This document shows, in pieces, positions 51,439 to 57,687 of a stretch of DNA of 57,687 bases (within the stretch, counting starts at the first letter, position 1; every line of letters starts with the position of its first letter). The stretch comes from DTKY01 sp037440765 (GTDB lineage Bacteria > Acidobacteriota > Terriglobia > Bryobacterales > Bryobacteraceae). The stretch spans positions 1-57,687 of the forward strand of contig JBBITL010000025.1 in the NCBI GenBank assembly GCA_037440765.1, in the 5' to 3' direction. Under the pieces are notes generated by a model. The model made no database searches, was not told the DNA's origin, and saw nothing but the letters and a program-made list of their open reading frames with translations. The position numbers and the translations under genes were made by a program.

Positions 51439-52718
51439 CAATCCAGGAGAGAATGGCGCGGCCGCTGGCCGCGGTTGACCCTGAGATATACCAGGCCGTA
51501 CAGAACGAACTTGACCGGCAGAATTCCCGGCTGGAGCTGATCGCCAGCGAGAACTTCACCTCCCAGGCGGTGCTGGACGCCACCGGCAGCGTCTTCACCA
51601 ACAAGTACGCCGAGGGGTACCCGGCCAAGCGTTACTACGGGGGCTGCGAGTTCGTCGACATCGCCGAGAACCTGGCGCGCGAGCGGGCCAAGAAGCTGTT
51701 CAAGGCCGAGTACGCCAACGTGCAGCCGCACGCCGGGTCGCAGGCCAACGCCGCGGCCTACGCCGCCGTGCTGCAACCGGGCGATACCATCCTGGGGATG
51801 AACCTGTCCCACGGCGGGCACCTCACGCACGGGCATCATCTCAATTTTTCGGGGAAGACCTACAGGGTGATCCCCTACGGCGTCCGCCGCGAGGACGAGA
51901 CGATCGACTACGAGGAACTGGCGCGGCTGGCCGCCGAACACCAGCCCAAGATGATCATCGCCGGAGGCAGCGCATACCCGCGGATCATAGACTTCGTGCG
52001 CTTCCGCCAGATCGCCGACTCGGTGGGGGCCATCCTGCTGGTGGACATGGCGCACTTCTCGGGCCTGGTCGCCGCCGGGCTGCATCCCAACCCCTGCGAG
52101 CACGCCGACATCGTGACCTCCACCACGCACAAGACGCTGCGCGGCCCCCGCTCCGGCCTCATCCTGGCGCGGGAGAAGTTCGGAGCGGCCATCGATAAGA
52201 GCGTATTCCCGGGCCTGCAAGGCGGGCCGCTGGTGCACGTGGTGGCGGCCAAGGCCGTGTGCCTCGCCGAGGCCATGACGCCCGAGTTCGTCGACTACCA
52301 GAGGCGCGTGCTGGCCAACGCGCGCACGCTGGCCGCAGGCCTGGCCGAAGCCGGCTTCCGGGTGGTGTCGGGCGGCACCGACACGCACCTGCTGCTCGTG
52401 GATGTCTTCGCCAAGGGGATCCGGGGGCGGGAGGCCGAAACCGGCCTGGACCGGGCCCACATCACGGCCAACAAGAACACCATCCCCTTCGACGCCAACC
52501 CCCCGCTCAACCCGAGCGGCATCCGGTTGGGCTCGCCCGCGGTCACGACCCGCGGCCTCGGCGAGCCCGAGATGCAGGAGGTGGCGGCTTTGGTGGCCGA
52601 GGTGCTCACCAACCTCGGCTCGGAGGAGAAGGTCGCCGCCGTGCGCGGGCGCGTGGCCGCGCTCACCGGGCGGTTCCCCCTGTATAGTTGGATGTTCCAG
52701 GCCGCCGCTACGGGGTAA
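51435..52718 (+). CDS. glyA: serine hydroxymethyltransferase
   Basis: 427 residues from the ATG at 51435. It makes glycine and methylene-tetrahydrofolate from serine. Core motifs: SRLELIASENFTSQAVLDAT, NKYAEGYPAKRYYGGCEFVD, and the pyridoxal phosphate lysine in STTHKTLRGPRSGLILA. It is coupled to rpiB by a 4-base overlap. Downstream the glycosyltransferase begins 6 bases after the TAA, in the same reading frame. Confidence 0.97.
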   Translation: MTIQERMARPLAAVDPEIYQAVQNELDRQNSRLELIASENFTSQAVLDATGSVFTNKYAEGYPAKRYYGGCEFVDIAENLARERAKKLFKAEYANVQPHAGSQANAAAYAAVLQPGDTILGMNLSHGGHLTHGHHLNFSGKTYRVIPYGVRREDETIDYEELARLAAEHQPKMIIAGGSAYPRIIDFVRFRQIADSVGAILLVDMAHFSGLVAAGLHPNPCEHADIVTSTTHKTLRGPRSGLILAREKFGAAIDKSVFPGLQGGPLVHVVAAKAVCLAEAMTPEFVDYQRRVLANARTLAAGLAEAGFRVVSGGTDTHLLLVDVFAKGIRGREAETGLDRAHITANKNTIPFDANPPLNPSGIRLGSPAVTTRGLGEPEMQEVAALVAEVLTNLGSEEKVAAVRGRVAALTGRFPLYSWMFQAAATG

Positions 52719-52724
52719 GCCGCC

Positions 52725-53885
52725 ATCCGAATACTCATCGACACGCGGCACCTGCGCGATTTCGGCATAGGCACCTACATCCGAAACCTGGTTCGCGCTC
52801 TGGCTGCGCTGGACGACCTCAACCGCTACCTCCTGGTGAGTTACCCGGCCGACATACCGGATCTGGGGCCGCTGCCGCCGAATTTCGAAGCCATGCCATA
52901 CGCGCGGTCTGACACAGCCCTGGTGGATCAGGTCGCCTTCCCGCTGTTTCTGCGCCGCTTCCAGCCGGATGTCTGTCACGTCCCGCTCAACGTCGTCACG
53001 TTGTGCATGCCGCGGCCCTACGTGGTGACCGTGCACGACATGAGCAGCCTGCTGTTTGAGGAGCCGGGGATGAAGCGCCGCCGCTTCAACCTGTACCGGT
53101 TCCGCCGCGGCCTGGAGCGGGCCACCCGGGTCATCGCCGTATCCAACGCCACGCGGCGGGACATCGAGGACCTGTTCGGAATCCGGCCGGAGAAGATCAG
53201 CCAGATCTACAACGCCCCCGACCCGCGGTTCCTGGGCGACGGGCCGAGGCCCAGCGCGGCGGACCGGCAGAGGCTTCTGGAACGCTACCAGATCCACCAT
53301 CCTTTCCTGCTTTACGTGGGGACCATCCGCCCGCAGAAGAACATCCCTCGCCTGGTGGAGGCCTTCGCCGTGCTGCGGGGCGACTTGGAGCACGACCCCC
53401 TCTACAAAGAACTGCGCCTCATCATCATAGGCGACGAGATCAGCCGTCATCCGGCCGTGCGGCGCACCGTCGTCCAGACCCGGATGCAGCCCTACGTGCG
53501 CTTCCTGGGCTTCGTGCCATTTGATACCTTGCGCATCTTCTACTCGGCGGCGGCGGCCTTCGTCTTTCCGTCCCGCTATGAAGGGTTCGGCCTCCCTCCG
53601 CTGGAAGCCATGGCCTCGGGAACTCCGGTTGTCACCTCCAATATCAGTTCCCTCCCGGAAGTGGCCGGCAACGCAGCCGTGCTGGTGAACCCGGAGAACG
53701 TCTTTGAAATCGCCAAGGGCATCCGGGAGGTCCTCGTCAACGACACGTTGCGGGCTGCTCTGATTCAGAGAGGGCACCAGCAGGCCCGGCGCTTCAGTTG
53801 GGAGGCGACCGCCCGCGCCGTGCTCGAGATCTATCGCGAGGTGGCCGGCGAGCCGGGCCCGTCAGGCTTGCGAAGCCAGACGTAG
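52725..53885 (+). CDS. glycosyltransferase family 4, with apparent ATC start
   Basis: 386 residues when read from ATC 52725. The first residues, (M)RILIDTRHLRDFGIGTYIRN, are the expected GT4 N-terminal strand and glycine loop. Between the in-frame glyA TAA (52716) and this strand there is no ATG, GTG or TTG. The first ordinary start is GTG 52836, which would remove the acceptor-domain beginning. The donor domain has VGTIRPQKNIPRLVEAFAV, then FPSRYEGFGLPPLEAMASGT with the E-x7-E motif. It transfers a nucleotide-activated sugar to an envelope glycan. The 3' end overlaps the convergent methyltransferase gene by 55 bases. Confidence 0.88.
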   Translation: MRILIDTRHLRDFGIGTYIRNLVRALAALDDLNRYLLVSYPADIPDLGPLPPNFEAMPYARSDTALVDQVAFPLFLRRFQPDVCHVPLNVVTLCMPRPYVVTVHDMSSLLFEEPGMKRRRFNLYRFRRGLERATRVIAVSNATRRDIEDLFGIRPEKISQIYNAPDPRFLGDGPRPSAADRQRLLERYQIHHPFLLYVGTIRPQKNIPRLVEAFAVLRGDLEHDPLYKELRLIIIGDEISRHPAVRRTVVQTRMQPYVRFLGFVPFDTLRIFYSAAAAFVFPSRYEGFGLPPLEAMASGTPVVTSNISSLPEVAGNAAVLVNPENVFEIAKGIREVLVNDTLRAALIQRGHQQARRFSWEATARAVLEIYREVAGEPGPSGLRSQT

Positions 53886-54538
53886 CAGTGGTTTCCCAGG
53901 CGCCCCGCCTCCGGCCACCGGAGCAGGACCAGATCCAGGTAGCGCAACGGGAAGGTCAGCCACCCCACCACGCCATGGGCCGCCACGCGCCAGATCCTCC
54001 AGGGCAACAGCAGCTTCACATACTCCAGCACCACCGCCAGCAGCGTGGCCGTGGGGCCGGTCCGCCACCCGGCCGCCACCACTTCCAGCTCCCCCGACAT
54101 CAGCTTCAGGGCCGGAAGGTTGAAGCGGCGATAGTCCGTCGGGTATTCGTGCAGGGGATGGCAGAAGGGCGTGACGATGTGAGCGAAGCCACCAGGCTCC
54201 AGGACGCGCTCGATCTCGCGAATCGTGGCTTCCGGATCGCGCACGTGCTCCAGCACCGCGTCGCATTCCACCCGAGTGAACAGGCCCGAGGGAAAGGGCA
54301 GCAATTGGACGTCCGCCACGGCGTCCACTCCGGGAAGCTGAACCATGTCCACGTTGACAAAGCCCGGGGTCCGCGTCCCCGCCCCGCCCAGGTAGAGGTT
54401 CCAGCGGCCGAGGGGAAAATCGCGCGGCTCGTCGGGGTTCATGACCAGCGGCGCCGGCGGCGAGAGCCAGCGCCGAAGTCGTCGAGGCCAGCGTTGGGAC
54501 CAGCGGAATTCGAACAGTTCTTGCGTGCCGTGAGCCAA
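53831..54538 (-). CDS. class I SAM-dependent methyltransferase
   Basis: 235 residues from TTG 54538 (ATG 54442 is an alternative that skips a basic N-terminus). Methyltransferase_11-type features: LYLGGAGTRTPGFVNVDMVQ (motif I variant with bound acidic D), DVQLLPFPSGLFTRVECDAV, LEHVRDPEATIREIERVLEP and GGFAHIVTPF. The hydrophobic C-terminal half suggests membrane association. Such enzymes often modify sugars or lipids in glycan clusters. The gene overlaps the convergent GT4 by 55 bases at the 3' ends. Confidence 0.85.
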   Translation of the reverse strand: MAHGTQELFEFRWSQRWPRRLRRWLSPPAPLVMNPDEPRDFPLGRWNLYLGGAGTRTPGFVNVDMVQLPGVDAVADVQLLPFPSGLFTRVECDAVLEHVRDPEATIREIERVLEPGGFAHIVTPFCHPLHEYPTDYRRFNLPALKLMSGELEVVAAGWRTGPTATLLAVVLEYVKLLLPWRIWRVAAHGVVGWLTFPLRYLDLVLLRWPEAGRLGNHCYVWLRKPDGPGSPATSR

Positions 54539-54599
54539 ACTCGGTGCCTGGAGCGACTATACAATTCTGCCATGCCGCCGAGGCTCGGCGGGTCTCGCA

Positions 54600-55280
54600 T
54601 CAGGAAGGGTCCAGAAACCGGCCGATCCAGGCCACGCGCGCCCGGACCACGTCCAGCAGATGCGACCAGCCAAGCGGCAGCGCCTCGCACGGCCCCCCAT
54701 CCCGTGCGCCCCGCAGCACCAGCAGATCGTCCCGCTGCCGGGCTACTCGCCGTATGCGTCCCTCGCCGTGCCGGTTAACCAGGTACAGCGAATCCGGGCG
54801 CAACTCCAGCCGCCGGGCCCGCGAGCGGTCGAGCAGCGCCAGGTCGCCCTCGCCGAACTCGTCGCGCATCTGCACATCGCGCGCTAACCGGGCCACGGCC
54901 GGCCGGTCGGCCCCGGCCAGTCTGGCGCGCGGAAACGGGTATCGCTCCAGCCCGTCAGGCGCCCGGGGCAGCGGCAGGCCCGGACCGAGCCACCCGGCCA
55001 GCACCGGCACCTCAACCACCCGGCCCGCGGCCCCGCAGTCCGTGCAAAAGCTCCCGGGGGGCGCCGCGTCGCGAACCAGATCCAGGAGGCTCAGCCCTGC
55101 CTTCCGGAGTATGATATCCGCCGCCCCGGCGGAAAACATTCTCTTTCCTTTCAGAACATTGTGTACGTGAGGCTGTGAAATCCCGGTGAGGCGCGACAGG
55201 CGGCGCTCGGTCAGTTCCCCGTTGCGAACGCGGATAAGCAAGGCCGCGACGAGCCTCCCATGCAGCTCACTGAAGTGCAC
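54600..55280 (-). CDS. HTH regulator with degenerate S24/LexA-like domain
   Basis: 226 residues from GTG 55278-55280 with GGAGAGG just upstream. The N-terminal HTH (about 20-70) reads ELTERRLSRLTGISQPHVHN then VLKGKRMFSAGAADIILRKA. The C-terminal half (about 95-210) has the order of an S24 peptidase: VPVLAGWLGPGLPL, then DVQMRDEFGEGDLALLDRS where active members have D/GDSMxPxxxxGD, and DSLYLVNRHGEGRIRRVARQ where the catalytic Lys normally precedes R. Serine is Gln and lysine is Arg, so self-cleavage is not expected. It is probably a ligand-sensing or dimerisation fold. It is divergent from a zinc-ribbon protein across an AT-rich spacer. Confidence 0.75.
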   Translation of the reverse strand: MHFSELHGRLVAALLIRVRNGELTERRLSRLTGISQPHVHNVLKGKRMFSAGAADIILRKAGLSLLDLVRDAAPPGSFCTDCGAAGRVVEVPVLAGWLGPGLPLPRAPDGLERYPFPRARLAGADRPAVARLARDVQMRDEFGEGDLALLDRSRARRLELRPDSLYLVNRHGEGRIRRVARQRDDLLVLRGARDGGPCEALPLGWSHLLDVVRARVAWIGRFLDPS

Positions 55281-55553
55281 CGCCTCTCCGGCCCCCGGCT
55301 ATTTCTTTCGGAAATAGGACGAATGTCCTACGCAATACTACCATAGGCCTAAGAGTAATGGAACCAATGTGTCTCCTAGTCCCATGCGCAACGTGTTGTA
55401 ATCATTTGCCTTATGCCTTATTTCAAACAATAAAATAATCAGACTAAAAAAAGAATTCAAGCCATTGACTATCCCTGCCCTCCACGTACAGTGGGATTCG
55501 GAGCATGGAGGCGCCGCGACAGCCGACAGCGGCGCCGACGGGAGAAGCAGAGC
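55281..55553. promoter_or_regulatory. AT-rich divergent regulatory region with stacked dyads
   Basis: 273 bases without a gene, strongly AT-rich against a GC-rich genome. Dyads: TATTTC-N5-GAAATA (55300-55316), directly abutting AGGAC-GAAT-GTCCT (55316-55329), and TTATTT-N9-AAATAA (55418-55438). The first two lie just upstream of the HTH regulator start and look like operators. The A/T tract at 55425-55460 lies directly upstream of the plus-strand promoter and could be an UP element. Confidence 0.55.
55465..55492 (+). promoter_or_regulatory. sigma-70 promoter for the zinc-ribbon/HTH protein
   Basis: TTGACT, 16-base spacer, TACAGT, preceded by A/T-rich tracts. Transcription start near 55499 gives a 55-base leader; GGGAG precedes the ATG at 55554. 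Confidence 0.55.
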
Positions 55554-56147
55554 ATGAGAGAGTGGAGCCGATCCGACACGATCGCACTGGCCAAGCAGTC
55601 CTGCACCCAGTGCCACGGTCTGGGACTCAGGGGCGCGACGCGGAACGCGCCGGCCCCCTGCAATTGCGTTCTGAGGGCGATTTTTCGCGCCTGCTACGCG
55701 CGATTCCGCCACTGCGCCACCAAGGAGAAGCACATCAGCCGGGCCTCTCCGGAGCTGATCTCCGGCCGCGAAGGCAGGGTGGTCTGGGGGCGCAAGGACG
55801 AGGAGTACGTGGCCGACTTCTGCCTGGTCAGCCGCAGGACGCTCGACGAACTGGAATACAGGATTTTCAAATATCATTTCTTATTGGGAGCGGATTGGAA
55901 ACTCTGCACGCGGAAGCTGGGGATCGACCGCGGCAACTTCTTTCACGCAGTCTACCGCATCGAGCAGAAGTTGGGCCGGGTATTCCGCGACCTGGAGCCC
56001 TACGGCCTGTTTCCCCTGGACGAATACTTCCGCGGCCCGCGGCGCGGCCTCCAGCCGCGTCCTTCGCCGGCGGCGCCCGAGCCAAGACCGGACTTCCGGC
56101 GTCCCCCCCTTTTGCTGCGGCCGCCTCTGACCGAACAGGTGGCCTGA
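55554..56147 (+). CDS. zinc-ribbon protein with sigma-4-like helical domain, unknown function
   Basis: 197 residues from the ATG at 55554. Several Cys/His pairs near the N-terminus (CTQCHGLGLR, PCNCVLRAIFRACYARFRHC) suggest a zinc ribbon. A helical central block (about 85-160) contains RTLDELEYRIFKYHFLLGAD and WKLCTRKLGIDRGNFFHAVY. Its shape (YRIF-F-LLG-DW-LGI-R-NFFHAVYRIE) recalls a sigma-70 region 4 helix-turn-helix, with NFFHAVYRI as recognition helix. The C-terminus is Pro/Arg-rich and disordered. I do not recognise a named family. It is probably a DNA-binding protein paired with the divergent HTH/S24-like regulator. Confidence 0.75.
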   Translation: MREWSRSDTIALAKQSCTQCHGLGLRGATRNAPAPCNCVLRAIFRACYARFRHCATKEKHISRASPELISGREGRVVWGRKDEEYVADFCLVSRRTLDELEYRIFKYHFLLGADWKLCTRKLGIDRGNFFHAVYRIEQKLGRVFRDLEPYGLFPLDEYFRGPRRGLQPRPSPAAPEPRPDFRRPPLLLRPPLTEQVA

Positions 56148-56597
56148 TCAGCGACGACCCCGGAAAAACTGCTGAACCAGCGCCGTGCACTCGGCGGCAA
56201 GCACCCCTTCGACGATCTCCACGCGGTGGTTCAGCAGGCGGGAGTCGGCCAGGGCGAACTTGCTGCGCACGGCGCCGAACCGCAGGTCCCGGGCCCCGAA
56301 GACCAACCGTCTGACGCGAGCCGCCACCAGCGCTCCGGCGCACATGGCGCAGGGCTCCAGCGTGGTGTAGAGCGTAACGTCCTCAAGGCGGTAGTTGCGC
56401 AGCGCCTCGGCGGCCTGTCGGAGTGCGAGGATCTCGGCGTGCGCCGTCGGGTCGTTCCGCAAGACCGGTGCGTTGTGGCCGCGGCCCAGAATCTCGGCGC
56501 CGCGCGCCGCCACGGCCCCCACCGGCACTTCGCCGGCCTCTTCAGCCAGCCGGGCCAGCCGCACCGCCTCCCGCATGAAGAATTCGTGGTCCACCAC
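56148..56597 (-). CDS. tadA: tRNA-specific adenosine deaminase TadA
   Basis: 149 residues from GTG 56597 (a second GTG is adjacent); the frame extends upstream across the mutarotase start and is not coding there. The zinc deaminase motifs are TAHAEILALR (H53, E55) and TLEPCAMCAGAL (C83, C86). It deaminates A34 to inosine in tRNA-Arg(ACG). The stop directly abuts the stop of the convergent zinc-ribbon gene. Confidence 0.93.
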   Translation of the reverse strand: MVDHEFFMREAVRLARLAEEAGEVPVGAVAARGAEILGRGHNAPVLRNDPTAHAEILALRQAAEALRNYRLEDVTLYTTLEPCAMCAGALVAARVRRLVFGARDLRFGAVRSKFALADSRLLNHRVEIVEGVLAAECTALVQQFFRGRR

Positions 56598-56628
56598 CGG
56601 AATCGAGCCGCAGTATACTCTAGCAGAT

Positions 56629-56958
56629 ATGCCGAACATGAAGCGCATCTGTTTTCTGCTGCAAGTCAGGAAGGACCGCCTGGCCGAGTACAAGGAACGC
56701 CACAAGGCAGTGTGGCCGGAGATGCTGGCGGCCCTCAGCGAAACCGGCTGGCACAACTACTCCCTTTTCCTCCGGGATGACGGCCTGCTGATCGGCTACT
56801 GCGAGACCCCGGACTTCGAGAAAGCCCTGGCCGGGATGGCTGCCAGGGAAGTGAACGCGCGGTGGCAGAAGGAGATGAAGCAGTTCTTCGTCGACCCCGG
56901 CGGGCGCGAGGCCGACAAACAGATGGCGCCGCTTGAAGAGGTCTTTCACCTCGACTGA
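56629..56958 (+). CDS. rhaM: L-rhamnose mutarotase (RhaM/YiiL)
   Basis: 109 residues from ATG 56629; ATG 56638 (MKRICFLLQV) is equally like the family start. Key features: VRKDRLAEYKERHKAVWPEM with the active-site His, SLFLRDDGLLIGYCETPDFE, and NARWQKEMKQFF. It interconverts alpha and beta anomers of L-rhamnose. A TATACT -10 box ends 9 bases before the first ATG, so the transcript could be nearly leaderless. It precedes the arabinofuranosidase gene, suggesting joint use of pectin-derived sugars. Confidence 0.9.
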   Translation: MPNMKRICFLLQVRKDRLAEYKERHKAVWPEMLAALSETGWHNYSLFLRDDGLLIGYCETPDFEKALAGMAAREVNARWQKEMKQFFVDPGGREADKQMAPLEEVFHLD

Positions 56959-56993
56959 GCGGTTCATGTATGATCTTTCAGGAAGGAGACCCC

Positions 56994-57687
56994 ATGAGCA
57001 CATCACTTACCCGCCGCGGGTTCGCCCTCGGCGCCGGCGCTGCGCTGTTCTCGGCCGTCACGGCCCGCAGGGGCATGTCGGCTCAATCGCAGGAGCAGAC
57101 AATGGAAGTCAACCTGGGTGCGGAGATCGGCGTCATCAACCCTTACCTGCACTCGAGCTTCGCCGAGCACCTCGGCGCATGCGTCTACGGCGGCCTTTGG
57201 GTCGGCAGGAACTCCAAGGTGCCCAACATCAATGGACACCGGCGGCAGGCGGTCGAATGGCTGAAAGAACTCGGCGTACCCGTGCTGCGCTGGCCCGGCG
57301 GCTGCTTCGCGGACGACTACCACTGGCGCGACGGCATCGGCCCCGCGGCCAAGCGGCCCAAGACCGTCAACATCCACTGGGGCAACTACACCGAGGACAA
57401 CAGCTTCGGCACCCACGAGTTCATCGAGCTGTGCCGGCTGATCGGCAGCGAGCCGTACGTGGCCGGCAACGTCGGCAGCGGCACCCCCCAGGAGCTGCGC
57501 GACTGGGTCGAGTACTGCAACTACCCGTCAGGCAGCACCCTCTCCGACGAGCGGATCGCCAACGGCGCGAAGGAACCGTTCAACGTCCGGTTCTGGGGCG
57601 TGGGCAACGAGAACTGGGGCTGCGGCGGGAACATGACCGGGCCGGAGTACGCCGCCGAGTACCGCCGGTTCAGCACCTACCTGAGGA
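56994..57687 (+). CDS. GH51 alpha-L-arabinofuranosidase, Tat-exported (5' part only)
   Basis: 231 codons visible; the gene runs off the window. The N-terminus SLTRRGFALGAGAALFSAV is a twin-arginine signal. The catalytic barrel starts INPYLHSSFAEHLGACVYGG, and GVPVLRWPGGCFADDYHWRD is the conserved GH51 strand. The acid/base glutamate lies in RFWGVGNENWGCGG. It releases arabinose from arabinan or arabinoxylan in the periplasm or outside. AAGGAGA precedes the ATG at 56994. Downstream pentose use could rely on the operon at 17.5-24.1 kb. Confidence 0.93.
   Translation, partial: MSTSLTRRGFALGAGAALFSAVTARRGMSAQSQEQTMEVNLGAEIGVINPYLHSSFAEHLGACVYGGLWVGRNSKVPNINGHRRQAVEWLKELGVPVLRWPGGCFADDYHWRDGIGPAAKRPKTVNIHWGNYTEDNSFGTHEFIELCRLIGSEPYVAGNVGSGTPQELRDWVEYCNYPSGSTLSDERIANGAKEPFNVRFWGVGNENWGCGGNMTGPEYAAEYRRFSTYLR

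Noticed and set aside
51093..53777. Minus-strand open frame of about 890 codons opposite rpiB, glyA and the glycosyltransferase
   Set aside because: Covers three genes with clear family motifs on the other strand; composition is typical of an antisense shadow.
55281..55553. Riboswitch or small RNA in the AT-rich spacer
   Set aside because: Dyads are short and operator-like; no known riboswitch core was recognised, and the HTH regulator alongside explains them better.

Overview
The window is GC-rich (roughly two thirds G+C by eye), densely coded, and looks like a chromosomal segment of a free-living, flagellated, Gram-negative heterotroph. Gene content fits the Acidobacteriota, perhaps the Bryobacterales/Solibacter side: secreted TPR and BON proteins, PpiC/TlpA envelope genes, GC-rich REP-like hairpins and several lineage-specific hypothetical proteins. 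That placement is inference from gene flavour, not from a marker-gene search. I see no plasmid, integrated phage, CRISPR array or complete insertion sequence.

Left third (1-24.2 kb). rsmA and an ECF sigma/zinc-finger anti-sigma pair precede a flagellar block on the minus strand (fliD, fliC, motB, motA, flbD, fliM). Then come an orphan AAA ATPase, a histidine kinase reduced to its phosphoacceptor domain with a NarL-type regulator, a shrunken PaaK-like protein and tRNA-Leu(UAG). From 12.5 to 17.4 kb lies the most interesting module: a NapH-like membrane ferredoxin, a small secreted protein, a sensor kinase/NtrC-type regulator pair and a tiny secreted protein with a repeated GPRDGSGP motif. Both the NapH-like gene and the repeat-protein gene carry a sigma-54 type -24/-12 element, with a nearly identical 19-bp dyad about 75-110 bp upstream. 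I read this as a self-contained two-component, sigma-54 dependent envelope or redox regulon. A 137-bp inverted-repeat element follows, whose ends supply the stop codons of two convergent genes. Next is a pentose operon (SSS transporter, small membrane protein, FucI/AraA-type isomerase, ribulokinase, Tat-exported Gfo/Idh/MocA protein).

Middle (24.2-47.2 kb). A frameshifted nucleotidyltransferase gene, a GHMP sugar kinase, a CPBP protease and a BamE-like secreted protein lead to an NDP-forming acyl-CoA synthetase/GNAT fusion. This is followed by hypF-hypC-hypD-hypE without hydrogenase genes in view. A VapBC toxin-antitoxin pair with a clear palindromic operator comes next. Then DoxX, PilZ, and a minus-strand envelope/metabolism run (PpiC, metallopeptidase-like, TlpA, DsbD-alpha-like, GT9, pyruvate dehydrogenase E1 alpha and beta), followed by a BON protein, an APC permease, a second SSS symporter and a secreted TPR protein.

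Right end (47.2-57.7 kb). Housekeeping genes (bifunctional-nuclease family, miaB, proS, rpiB, glyA) are followed by a GT4 glycosyltransferase that appears to start at ATC, overlapping tail to tail with a methyltransferase. An HTH/S24-like regulator lacking the catalytic residues is divergent from a zinc-ribbon/HTH-like protein across a strikingly AT-rich spacer with several dyads. tadA, an L-rhamnose mutarotase and the beginning of a GH51 alpha-L-arabinofuranosidase end the window. They tie back to the pentose operon: together they suggest use of plant hemicellulose or pectin side-chain sugars.
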